Made by a program: the position numbers and the translations under genes. DNA of 64,000 nucleotides, from NCBI RefSeq assembly GCF_000703165.1, contig NZ_JNLQ01000002.1, positions 1,860,001-1,924,000 on the forward strand, in the 5' to 3' direction. Position 1 is the first letter of the stretch. Each line of letters starts with the position of its first letter. The notes under the pieces were generated by a model. The model made no database searches. It saw only the letters and a list, made by a program, of their open reading frames with translations, and was not told where the DNA came from. This stretch comes from Butyrivibrio sp. AE3004 (lineage in GTDB: Bacteria; Bacillota; Clostridia; Lachnospirales; Lachnospiraceae). This document shows, one piece after another, positions 44,285-52,777 of this stretch.

Positions 44285-45664
44285 TTATCTTTCGTCAAGC
44301 GGGATATAATCATGCATTTCACTTACTGCCATATATGCCGGACGAATAATCTTGCTATTATTTGCCAGCTCCTCCATTCGGTGTGCACTCCAACCAACAA
44401 TACGCGCAATCGCAAACATCGGTGTAAAAAGTTCTTCAGGAAGCTCCAGCATCTTGTAAACAAATCCTGAATAGAAATCGACATTTATACTAACACCTTT
44501 GTACATCTTTCGTTCTTTGCTTATTACCTGCGGTGCCAGTCTCTCTACCATTTCGTAGAGGGCAAGCTCTTTTTCCATTCCCTTTTCTTTTGCAAGCTGA
44601 ATTGTATATTCCTTCAAAAGTACGGCTCTGGGGTCGGATTTTGAATATATAGCATGTCCGACACCATAAATAAGACCCGCTTTGTCAAAAGCTTCCTTAT
44701 GAAGAAGTTTTCCCAAATATTCTGTTACCTCTTCCTCATCTGTCCAATCCTTAAGATCTTTCTCCATCTGATCAAACATATGAATAACCTTAATGTTTGC
44801 GCCACCATGACGAGGGCCCTTAAGTGAGCCTATAGCTGCTGCTATAACAGAATAGGTATCAGTCATTGAAGAGCTTACAACATGAGTTGTAAATGATGAG
44901 TTATTACCACCACCGTGCTCCATATGTAAAATAAGACAAATATCAAGAAGTCTTGCTTCAAGCTCCGTATACTTACTGTCAGGCCTCAGCAGATAAAGAA
45001 TATGTTCTGCTGTTGAAAGTTCAGCCTTCGGAGGATGAATAAAAAGACTGTTTCCCTCATGATAATGGTTATATGCCTGATATCCGTATATAGCAAGAAG
45101 CGGAAAAAGACTTATCATCTGCAGAGACTGCCTTAATACGTTAGGCATGGAAACATCATCTGCATGATTATCATAGGAATACAACGTAAGTACACTTCTG
45201 GATAATGTATTCATCATATCACGGCTAGGAGCTTTCATAATGATATCTCTGACAAAGCCTGTAGGAAGTGATCTGTAAAAACCAAGCAGCTGAGTAAAGC
45301 CTTGAAGCTCATCCTTGCTCGGAAGCTTTCCAAACAGAATCAGGTATGCCGCTTCTTCAAAGCCATATTTAGATACACTGGCTGTACCATGGACAATTTC
45401 CCTTACATTTATACCGCGATAAAAAAGTTCTCCGTCAGTGGGAATTCTCTCCCCGTTCACTTCCTTTGTCGCATTTATTGTGGAGATATTGGTAAGACCG
45501 GTCAGAACACCCTTACCATTTAAATCACGAAGTCCTCTCTTTACATCATATTTTGTAAAAAGTTCCGGATCAATGCTGTCAGCGCCTTCAACAACCTTAG
45601 CGAGATCGACTAATTCCGGTGTATTATCTGAGTAAATGTTTCTCTCGTTGTCCTTGTTTCCCAT
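44285..45664 (-). CDS. gltA: Citrate synthase
   Basis: Condenses acetyl-CoA with oxaloacetate to citrate, feeding 2-oxoglutarate and glutamate synthesis in a fermenter. The 459-residue si-type enzyme shows LDICLILHMEHGGGNNSSFT (substrate His), GSLKGPRHGGANIKV and GVGHAIYSKSDPRAV. An approximately 35-residue N-terminal extension precedes the core. AAGGAGGTAGA precedes the ATG. It follows the threonine synthase gene with 34 bp between, so both are likely one transcript ending at the downstream hairpin. A 2-methylcitrate role cannot be excluded. Confidence 0.93.
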   Translation of the reverse strand: MGNKDNERNIYSDNTPELVDLAKVVEGADSIDPELFTKYDVKRGLRDLNGKGVLTGLTNISTINATKEVNGERIPTDGELFYRGINVREIVHGTASVSKYGFEEAAYLILFGKLPSKDELQGFTQLLGFYRSLPTGFVRDIIMKAPSRDMMNTLSRSVLTLYSYDNHADDVSMPNVLRQSLQMISLFPLLAIYGYQAYNHYHEGNSLFIHPPKAELSTAEHILYLLRPDSKYTELEARLLDICLILHMEHGGGNNSSFTTHVVSSSMTDTYSVIAAAIGSLKGPRHGGANIKVIHMFDQMEKDLKDWTDEEEVTEYLGKLLHKEAFDKAGLIYGVGHAIYSKSDPRAVLLKEYTIQLAKEKGMEKELALYEMVERLAPQVISKERKMYKGVSINVDFYSGFVYKMLELPEELFTPMFAIARIVGWSAHRMEELANNSKIIRPAYMAVSEMHDYIPLDER

Positions 45665-45698
45665 TCTACCTCCTTGATCAATGCATATTTATTATTTT

Positions 45699-47183
45699 TT
45701 ATTTCAGGAAATCTCTTACCGCATCAGCAAGAGCATCCTTGGCAACAACCTTGTTGTGTCGAACCGCTGCATCACGAATTGATGTTACAGCCTCAGGAAT
45801 CTCTACGCCGGATACCTCTGAAAGCTTATCAGCAAGCTGAAAATCATCAAGGCTTGCATCATCTTTGCCAAGAGCCTGCATAACGCTTCTGGTAAACTTA
45901 TACGGGCTTGCCGTTGAGGCAATTACTGTTACGGTCTTGTCACCTGTTTCTTTTTTATATTTATTATACACGCTTGAAGCTACAGCGGTATGAGTATCAA
46001 TAAGATATCCTGTGTTATTAAATAGATTACGAATAGCCTCCGCAGTTTCTTCTTCGTTTGCATATCCACCGAAGAAGCATGAAAGCTCTTCTCTCATCGA
46101 ATCCGAGATTACATACCTACCATCCTCGGTAAGCTGCTTCATGTAGGAAGCATCTTTAGCAGCATCATCACCTGCTATATGATAAATAAGGCGCTCAAGA
46201 TTGGATGAAATAAGAATATCCATTGAAGGAGAGCTTGTCAGTATGAAGTCACGATTTCTATCATATTCACCTGTCTTAAAGAAATCATATAAAACCTTGT
46301 TTGAATTTGATGCACAGATAAATGTTTTAATAGGAAGTCCCATCTTGCCTGCATAATATGCAGCCAGGATATTTCCGAAGTTACCTGTGGGAACTACAAC
46401 ATTTATCTTATCGCCTTCAGCAATTCTTCCTTCTTTAAGAAGTCTTGTATATGCATAAACATAATAAACTATCTGAGGAACAAGTCTGCCTATGTTGATA
46501 GAATTTGCTGATGAAAACTGGAATCCCTTCTCATCCAGTTCCTTTGCAAAATCATGGTCAGTAAATATCTTCTTCACTCCTGTCTGTGCATCATCAAAAT
46601 TACCCTCAATACCTATAACACAAGTATTATCACCTTCCTGGGTTACCATCTGTTTTTCCTGAATAGGTGAAACACCGTTCTTAGGGTAAAATACAATGAT
46701 CCTTGTTCCGGGAACATTTGCAAATCCGGCAAGTGCAGCTTTTCCTGTATCTCCGCTTGTAGCAGTAAGAATAACTATCTCATTTTTGATGTCATTTTTC
46801 TTAGCTGCAGTAGTCATAAGATAGGGAAGAATAGAAAGTGCCATATCCTTAAAAGCAATTGTTTTTCCATGATATAGCTCAAGGAAAAATGCCCCATCCG
46901 CTTCTGTCATGGGAGCCATTTCTTCTGTATCAAACTTCGAGTCGTAAGCATGGTTAATGCAATATCTTAGCTCTTCCTCCGTAAAATCAGAAAGCAAAAG
47001 CTTCATAACCTGATAAGCTGTTTCACGATAATCCATCTCTTTAAGCTCTGAGAGACTCTTGTCAAGCTTCGGAATACTGTCGGGAACAAAAAGTCCTCCG
47101 TCAGCAGCAAGTCCCTGTAAAATAGCCTGAGAGGCAGTTACTTTATGCTTATCACCTCTGGTACTGGAATACATAACGTTCAT
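45699..47183 (-). CDS. thrC: Threonine synthase
   Basis: Converts O-phosphohomoserine to threonine with PLP. The protein has MYSSTRGDKHKVTASQAILQ at the start, the PLP lysine in HGKTIAFKDMALSILP, and LTATSGDTGKAALAGF. Length 494 residues is that of the long, yeast/E. coli-like class. Start placed at MNVMYSSTRGD (47183), with GGAGGAG upstream; an in-frame ATG six codons earlier overlaps that site. First gene of the thrC-gltA unit. Confidence 0.94.
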   Translation of the reverse strand: MNVMYSSTRGDKHKVTASQAILQGLAADGGLFVPDSIPKLDKSLSELKEMDYRETAYQVMKLLLSDFTEEELRYCINHAYDSKFDTEEMAPMTEADGAFFLELYHGKTIAFKDMALSILPYLMTTAAKKNDIKNEIVILTATSGDTGKAALAGFANVPGTRIIVFYPKNGVSPIQEKQMVTQEGDNTCVIGIEGNFDDAQTGVKKIFTDHDFAKELDEKGFQFSSANSINIGRLVPQIVYYVYAYTRLLKEGRIAEGDKINVVVPTGNFGNILAAYYAGKMGLPIKTFICASNSNKVLYDFFKTGEYDRNRDFILTSSPSMDILISSNLERLIYHIAGDDAAKDASYMKQLTEDGRYVISDSMREELSCFFGGYANEEETAEAIRNLFNNTGYLIDTHTAVASSVYNKYKKETGDKTVTVIASTASPYKFTRSVMQALGKDDASLDDFQLADKLSEVSGVEIPEAVTSIRDAAVRHNKVVAKDALADAVRDFLK

Positions 47184-47299
47184 GTTTTTAGGCTCCTCCA
47201 TTTTTTTATTTCAGCATTGTTGTTGATATGATAGAATAGTTAAAAGACAACTCTTCACTGATGAGTAGTTGGATGATTTTCTTATGAAGAATCAAAAAC

Positions 47300-47321
47300 T
47301 ATACTTTGAATAGAAAGTATA
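47300..47321. promoter_or_regulatory. Palindromic operator candidate between thrC and the AP2/HNH-like gene
   Basis: TATACTTT, GAATAG, AAAGTATA forms a perfect 8-bp inverted repeat within the divergent intergenic region (47184-47404). It could be bound by a dimeric regulator of either gene. Confidence 0.45.
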
Positions 47322-47404
47322 CCACACAATTGCATATAAATACATAAATATTTATAAACCCAACTTACTGAATGCTGTTTTAAGCTTATGGGGGTAAACT
47401 TAAA

Positions 47405-48199
47405 ATGAATGGTAAAGTTACGGGAGTGTATGAAACTAGTTTGAAGGATGGAACTAAGTCCTACAGGGCATCCATAACCTTTAAGGGGAAGCATATTGCA
47501 CTAGGGTCTTTTTGTAATGCGCAAACAGCGGGGAATGCGTATTCACAAGCCCAGGACATACTGGCGGATAACTCCTTTACTTTATCTTCTTATGAGAAGG
47601 AACAGTCTCTTCCGTTTGAAAAGTGCGTTGTTCTGATCAATTTCAGAGACAAGGGGCTTTATATTCCGACCCCTATTTACCTTGAGAAGAAGTATTTTTT
47701 CTACTACCTCTCACCCAATCAGATGCTGATATTTGATATAGACGACCTGTTTTATTATTCATCCCACAAGATCATGAAACGTGGGTCTCATCTTTTTGTC
47801 GCCGACTATGGATCACAGATAAGTATTCTCAGCAGATATGGCATAAGAAGCTATGCTGTTGAAGGTCGCGATTACCGCTTTGCCAACGGCAATGCCAACG
47901 ATCTTCGATATGAAAATATAGAAATACTTAACAGATATCATGGTGTCCGCCAATATGCCGAACGCGGATTTATTAAGTATAAAACTGTAATTCATGTCAA
48001 CGGTGATTTTGTGGTTGGAAAATACGATACCGAAAACGAAGCGGCTATAGCCTACAATAAAGCCGCAGATATACTGAAGAAAAACGGTATAGACCGAAAT
48101 TATATGCTTAACTATATTGAGGATTTAACCGCTTCACAATATGCGGACATTTATACAAATGTAAAAATTTCTCCCAGGATAATAGAGCTTACAGGATAA
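47405..48199 (+). CDS. AP2-like / HNH-derived DNA-binding protein
   Basis: A 264-residue protein with two AP2-like DNA-binding modules, at about residues 15-52 (KSYRASITFKGKHIALGSF, AYSQAQDIL) and 195-235 (YKTVIHVNGDFVVGKYDTEN, AAIAYNKAADIL). The central segment ends YRFANGNANDLRYENIEILN, which mirrors the second half of an HNH homing-endonuclease motif (DG..NNR.ENL) but lacks its histidines. This suggests a homing-endonuclease relative turned regulator. GGGGGTAAACTTAAA precedes the ATG. It is divergent from thrC and 20 bp upstream of apbE. No intron or mobile element surrounds it. Confidence 0.65.
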   Translation: MNGKVTGVYETSLKDGTKSYRASITFKGKHIALGSFCNAQTAGNAYSQAQDILADNSFTLSSYEKEQSLPFEKCVVLINFRDKGLYIPTPIYLEKKYFFYYLSPNQMLIFDIDDLFYYSSHKIMKRGSHLFVADYGSQISILSRYGIRSYAVEGRDYRFANGNANDLRYENIEILNRYHGVRQYAERGFIKYKTVIHVNGDFVVGKYDTENEAAIAYNKAADILKKNGIDRNYMLNYIEDLTASQYADIYTNVKISPRIIELTG

Positions 48200-48219
48200 C
48201 ACAAACTAAGGACTTTACT

Positions 48220-49311
48220 ATGATTTCAAAATTCAAAAGAGCCCGCAGATTTCTGCGGGCGATAATTATTTTACTCATAATTTCTTTGCACTCTTCTATT
48301 ACCGGCTGCTCAAAGCCTTCAGATAATTCCACAAGCCAAAAAGTCGGTTTCTACTTTGATACGGTTGTCAGTCTCACAGCCTACAATAAAGATTTTATCT
48401 CCGATGATTCAAATTTTTTTACAAAAAATTCTGATGCTGAAAAAAAATGTTCTGATTTTCTTGACGATTGTCTCACAGAATGCAGTCACTATGAGAATCT
48501 TTTCTCAGCTTCGAAAGAAGGCAGTGATATTTGGAATATCAACAATGCGCACGGTAAAAGCGTTGAGGTCGATTCCTCCACTTATCAGCTAATAGAAAAA
48601 GCTCTATATTATTCAGCCCTTACAGACGGATTATTCGATCCCACCATAGGCATCGTTACAAATCTTTGGAATTTTCATGCGGATTCCGATAAATCCATAC
48701 CGGATGACAAAACCTTAAACGATGCTCTTCTCCATGTCGATTACAAAACCATAAAACTGTCACGCTCAGATAATAAGTACTTTGTACAACTAACAGACCC
48801 GGAAGCAAGGATCGATCTTGGCGGCATTGCTAAAGGATTTATTGCCGACAAATTAAAAGAATTTTATAAAGAAAAAGGAGCGATCAGCGGAATAATCAAC
48901 CTTGGCGGAAATGTCCTTCTTGTAGGTCAAAAACCGGGAACCGAATCTTCATTCAGCGTCGGTATACAGAAACCGTTCGGTAATAGCAATGAGCCTATTC
49001 TGACGCTTTCCTTAAATGACAGATCTCTTGTCACATCAGGAATCTATGATCGTTTTTTTGAAAAAGACGGAATTATTTACCACCATATACTTGATCCGGC
49101 TACAGGTTTTCCTATAAAAAACAACATTTACAGCGCAACCATTGTCTCTGAATCTTCAGTTGACGGTGATGCGCTTTCAACCATCTGCTTTTCACTGGGT
49201 ACAGAAAAAGGGATGGAACTCATTGAGTCCATCCCCGATACTTATGTTTTGTTTGTCACGAATGACTATGAAATTGTTTATTCAGATGGTTTTCCCGGCA
49301 TTAAGCCTTAA
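48220..49311 (+). CDS. apbE: FAD:protein FMN transferase ApbE (lipoprotein)
   Basis: Attaches FMN covalently to threonine of exported flavoproteins such as Rnf/Nqr subunits and flavoprotein reductases. The 363-residue protein has a lipoprotein signal ending SSITGC (Cys30). Family motifs are YFDTVVSLTAYNK, DLGGIAKGFIADKL, IINLGGNVLLVG, and the Mg/FAD site YHHILDPATGFPI with SVDGDALSTICF. AAGGACTTTACT precedes the ATG. It follows the AP2/HNH-like gene by 20 bp and overlaps the convergent flagellin gene by 4 bp. No flavinylated target is encoded in the window. Confidence 0.94.
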   Translation: MISKFKRARRFLRAIIILLIISLHSSITGCSKPSDNSTSQKVGFYFDTVVSLTAYNKDFISDDSNFFTKNSDAEKKCSDFLDDCLTECSHYENLFSASKEGSDIWNINNAHGKSVEVDSSTYQLIEKALYYSALTDGLFDPTIGIVTNLWNFHADSDKSIPDDKTLNDALLHVDYKTIKLSRSDNKYFVQLTDPEARIDLGGIAKGFIADKLKEFYKEKGAISGIINLGGNVLLVGQKPGTESSFSVGIQKPFGNSNEPILTLSLNDRSLVTSGIYDRFFEKDGIIYHHILDPATGFPIKNNIYSATIVSESSVDGDALSTICFSLGTEKGMELIESIPDTYVLFVTNDYEIVYSDGFPGIKP

Positions 49312-49970
49312 AGCATCAGATTCATATTGTTTTTTTGCTGTTCATCATCCATCTGTTTGCGCTGCATCTGCGTACGATATGCATCGAGTGTCTGGTTCTT
49401 TCGAAGCTCTGTAATCTCCTGTGCTATATCTGTATCAGCAATACTGCTCTGCGCACTAAGCAGATTCTCCTTTGCAATGGAGTTATAGCTTACGTTATGT
49501 TCAAGTCCGTTTGTTACAGCTCCAACACTACTTCTTGCATCATTAACACTCTTTAATGCATTGTCAATCGAATCAATATCATTGACATCAAGCTTATCCA
49601 ACCCAAGGGACTTCATTTCAGATGAGTTCAGCTGCTGTCCTATTCCCTTAAGCAGCTGAGAATTAGCATTTGAGATATCACCTCGTTCACTTGAAGACAA
49701 TGTTCCATTTTGAGCATAAACTGCATTTTCGCGCATGCTCTGCAGATAATCGGTAACCCCATCAAGGACTCCGTCCTTAATGTTTTGTATGTTTGCATTA
49801 TCCTGTCCGTTTCTGATCTGAACACCATCTGTTCTGGATTCTTTCTCAAGCTTTTGGCTTATTGCAAGTTCAGCTGCACCATCTGCTGCTCTCGGAAGTT
49901 TGTTACCGCTTGCAATCTTGCCATAGGAATAATTATTGCTATAACTGTTACTTCCTATGCCTCCTATCAT
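49308..49970 (-). CDS. Miniature flagellin-like protein
   Basis: Flagellin-type D0/D1 coiled-coil protein of 220 residues without a variable central region. The N-terminal half has KIASGNKLPRAADGAAELAI and RNGQDNANIQNIKDGVLDGV; the C-terminal half has SSVGAVTNGLEHNVSYNSIA and SSIADTDIAQEITELRKNQT. The extreme N-terminus (MIGGIGSNSYSNN) is not the usual MRINHNISA, and the C-terminus ends KNNMNLML. It may be a minor filament or hook-cap-type component, or a flagellin relative with another role. AAAGGAGCGCAAAT precedes the start. No other flagellar gene is in the window. Confidence 0.85.
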   Translation of the reverse strand: MIGGIGSNSYSNNYSYGKIASGNKLPRAADGAAELAISQKLEKESRTDGVQIRNGQDNANIQNIKDGVLDGVTDYLQSMRENAVYAQNGTLSSSERGDISNANSQLLKGIGQQLNSSEMKSLGLDKLDVNDIDSIDNALKSVNDARSSVGAVTNGLEHNVSYNSIAKENLLSAQSSIADTDIAQEITELRKNQTLDAYRTQMQRKQMDDEQQKNNMNLML

Positions 49971-50225
49971 ATTTGCGCTCCTTTCTTCCTCCATGAATAA
50001 GGTTAAATCCGTTTTCGCGCTGCAGCCTTATCTCCGGTCCCCACCATAAAACGGCTGCTCGCATGCCTTTTGCAGTAAAGACACACTAAGGATCTTTCCT
50101 AAAATCTGTCACTTATGACAGAATATACTTATAATTATATATTACAATAACACATTAGTTATATTTTGTATACATCATTCAATATGTGATTGTGTATGAA
50201 AATTCATAAAAGTTATTAGAGATTT
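49971..50225 (-). other. Leader region of the flagellin-like gene with possible RNA structure
   Basis: The 255-bp gap holds CTGTCA/TGACAG, AGGA/TCCT and a GCAGCC/GGCTGC stem enclosing GGTGGGGACCGGAG, suggesting a folded 5' UTR. I find no convincing sigma-28 promoter and no match to a c-di-GMP riboswitch. Confidence 0.3.
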
Positions 50226-52697
50226 CTAACAATCAGTTTCTATTTTACTAAGTACCATTTCATATATCTTTTCATCATTCACGTTTTCATCCGTTCTTAG
50301 CACAAATGCAGTTTTTATTTTTTGAGTTATACTATTCCCATCTATCTCTATAAGCGTTTCAACCGATTCTTTTATTCGGCCGGCAAGGTATTCCAATGCT
50401 TCCCTGGTATTAATAAAGGTAAGTATGCAGAAATAGCTTTCCTTAAGCCTGCCTACTGCACAGTTCTGTCCTGTAACAGACGTAATTTTCTTACTCACCA
50501 GAGCCAGATATTTATCTGCAATATCCTTACCGTAGGTATTTATGATTCTCTGATACTTTTCATTGCGAAGCACGATAATACCATAGTTCTTACCCTTCTC
50601 AGCATATTCACCTGCATAATCAAGCAGACATATCATCAGTGCTTTAGCATTCATAAGTTTCGTAATATTATCTATGTTGGTAGGAATTGCAATGTTCTCA
50701 AGCCTGTACAGTTCTTCCTCTTTATCCTGGAAAAATCCGACAAGTCCGACTATCTCACCATTTCGATATATTGGCATCTTCTGGCATGTGATATCATGAA
50801 TAACCCCACCTACTATGCACTGTCCCTGAGCATCAATTATTTTCTTTCCGTAAATAAGAACATCATACTCGTCATTTTTATATGGTTCATCGCTGACATG
50901 CCATCCCATATCCTCATCGGTTTTTCCGACTATCTCTTCAACAGATTTAAATCCATAAAAATCAAGAAATGACTGGCTTGCACCTAAAAATCTCCTTTCT
51001 CTGTCTTTCCAGAAAAACTTGATTGATGAATCCCATATCATATTTTCCCAAAGTTCCGAATAAGATATTGCTCCGGAATCAGCAAGATACTTATCTACAA
51101 GTGAACGCGCGGATGCCGTAAGTCCATCCAGCACTCTTGCCACTTCCTCAGGAACAGACTTATAGCATACAAGAAACTCATTTCCTCCTGTGCCCGGAAC
51201 CATCATCACAATGGTATTTTTTCTTTTATATGAGCCGTCCGGCTGTTTTAGTCTGAAAATTTTCTCAATATATCCCTTGCTGCTCTTCTCTATTCTTTCG
51301 AAAAGCGTTTCAAGATTCATAAATTTAATGAAATCATTTTTCTCCGGAGAATATACTGCCTCATCAGTGAATATTCTTATTGCTTTTTTCAGGTCTGAAT
51401 ATACATATGAATCATTTGTAATATACTTAAACCGTCCAAGGAGCGGAGCTATCAGGTTATCACCTATATTTATCAGGTCTACCACTTCAAACAGAAGATT
51501 AATGTCTCTCAATTTAGCGTCAAGCATATTTCTCTCTGTGTTGTTCTGATCAAGAGTAATGTTCATTATAGAACCTTTGATAATAGAATGCCCCTTTTGC
51601 TTAACAAGGCACTTTGCTCTGAATCTAAGATAATTGCCATTATCAGTATAGTAAAAAGTTTCGATATTCGAACTGTTCTCAATTATATTGGCAAATTCCC
51701 TGTATTTTTCAAGAAGCGGTGAACCGGTATGATAAATACGTCTGTCTATTTCAGAAAGTTCCACAGTATAATCATGCAGTATCTGATCAATATACGCTTT
51801 ATTCATAAATAGAGTGTGGAAAGACATTCCATCATCTTCTATTATCTCAAGAGGAATATCCGTATCCTTTACATGAAAACCGGCAACGTCATAAAAATGC
51901 CGCCATTGTCTCTCCTCAATAGCTATATTCTTTTCTGCCATGTTTTCAAGCATATCCTCAATCGGCTCAGGTTTTCCAAAAAAGAATCCCTGTATTCTCT
52001 CACAACCAATATCTCTTAAAAACTGAAACTGCTCAGCTGTCTCTACTCCTTCCGCAAGAGTTTTTATTCCTATGTCTTTAGCCATAGTGATCGTCGAACG
52101 CATAATGGCTTTGGATTTATCAGTAAATGATGTCAGGAAGTTCATATCCATCTTAAGCAGGTCAAAATCATAATCCTTCAAAAGATTCAATGATGAATAA
52201 CCGCTTCCGAAATCGTCCATCCAGATTTCATAACCGACTTTTCTGAATTTTTCTATGACATTATTTAAGAAGCCTTCGTCGGAAACAAAGATACTTTCAG
52301 TAATTTCAATATGAATGTAGTCTCGTGGAATATCATTCTTTGCGACTTCATCCTCAACTATCGCAAAGATGTCGCACATTAAGAAATCCAATCTGGAAAA
52401 ATTAATAGATGTAGGGACTATTGGTCTGCCTTCCTTCTGAAGTCTGCCCAGAGTGTTGCAAACCAATTCTACAATATGACAATCAAGTTTATAAATAAGG
52501 TTATTGTCCTCAAGGGGTTTTACAAACCTAAAAGGCGCAAGCATGCCCCAGTGAGGATCATCCCACCTTGCAAGTGCCTCCATTCCGCAAAGCTGCCCTG
52601 TCAATGCACGAACAACAGGCTGGAAATAAACCTTTATCCAGCCTTGCCCTATCGCATTATTTATATTATTAACAACATATTCTTCTAAGTTTTCCAT
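50226..52697 (-). CDS. EAL-PAS-degenerate GGDEF protein, probable c-di-GMP phosphodiesterase
   Basis: An 823-residue cytoplasmic protein with EAL at the N-terminus, the reverse of the usual order. The EAL domain (about 15-260) is intact: GMEALARW, HIEITES, MDDFGSGYSSLNLL, LLKMDM, TLAEGVETAEQ, so hydrolysis of c-di-GMP is likely. A middle region (about 270-530) and a PAS-like domain (FWKDRERRFLGASQSFLDFY, about 565-680) follow. The C-terminal GGDEF fold has LKESYF instead of GGDEF and is inactive. No ribosome site is visible before ATG; TAGAAT lies 9 nt upstream, so a very short leader is possible. Confidence 0.88.
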   Translation of the reverse strand: MENLEEYVVNNINNAIGQGWIKVYFQPVVRALTGQLCGMEALARWDDPHWGMLAPFRFVKPLEDNNLIYKLDCHIVELVCNTLGRLQKEGRPIVPTSINFSRLDFLMCDIFAIVEDEVAKNDIPRDYIHIEITESIFVSDEGFLNNVIEKFRKVGYEIWMDDFGSGYSSLNLLKDYDFDLLKMDMNFLTSFTDKSKAIMRSTITMAKDIGIKTLAEGVETAEQFQFLRDIGCERIQGFFFGKPEPIEDMLENMAEKNIAIEERQWRHFYDVAGFHVKDTDIPLEIIEDDGMSFHTLFMNKAYIDQILHDYTVELSEIDRRIYHTGSPLLEKYREFANIIENSSNIETFYYTDNGNYLRFRAKCLVKQKGHSIIKGSIMNITLDQNNTERNMLDAKLRDINLLFEVVDLINIGDNLIAPLLGRFKYITNDSYVYSDLKKAIRIFTDEAVYSPEKNDFIKFMNLETLFERIEKSSKGYIEKIFRLKQPDGSYKRKNTIVMMVPGTGGNEFLVCYKSVPEEVARVLDGLTASARSLVDKYLADSGAISYSELWENMIWDSSIKFFWKDRERRFLGASQSFLDFYGFKSVEEIVGKTDEDMGWHVSDEPYKNDEYDVLIYGKKIIDAQGQCIVGGVIHDITCQKMPIYRNGEIVGLVGFFQDKEEELYRLENIAIPTNIDNITKLMNAKALMICLLDYAGEYAEKGKNYGIIVLRNEKYQRIINTYGKDIADKYLALVSKKITSVTGQNCAVGRLKESYFCILTFINTREALEYLAGRIKESVETLIEIDGNSITQKIKTAFVLRTDENVNDEKIYEMVLSKIETDC

Positions 52698-52777
52698 ATC
52701 AATTTTATTCTAGCTGATTTATTTAGCTATAGTATGGAATTTACAGAATATTATTAAAAATTTAGATTTATTTTATA

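Noticed and set aside
49971..50225. c-di-GMP riboswitch or sigma-28 promoter before the flagellin-like gene
   Set aside because: Some stems exist, but neither the GEMM core motifs nor a TAAA-N15-GCCGATAA element is present.
50226..52730. Fourth leaderless gene (EAL-PAS protein)
   Set aside because: There is no Shine-Dalgarno, and TAGAAT lies 9 nt before the ATG, but no acceptable -35 is found, so the case is weaker than the other three.
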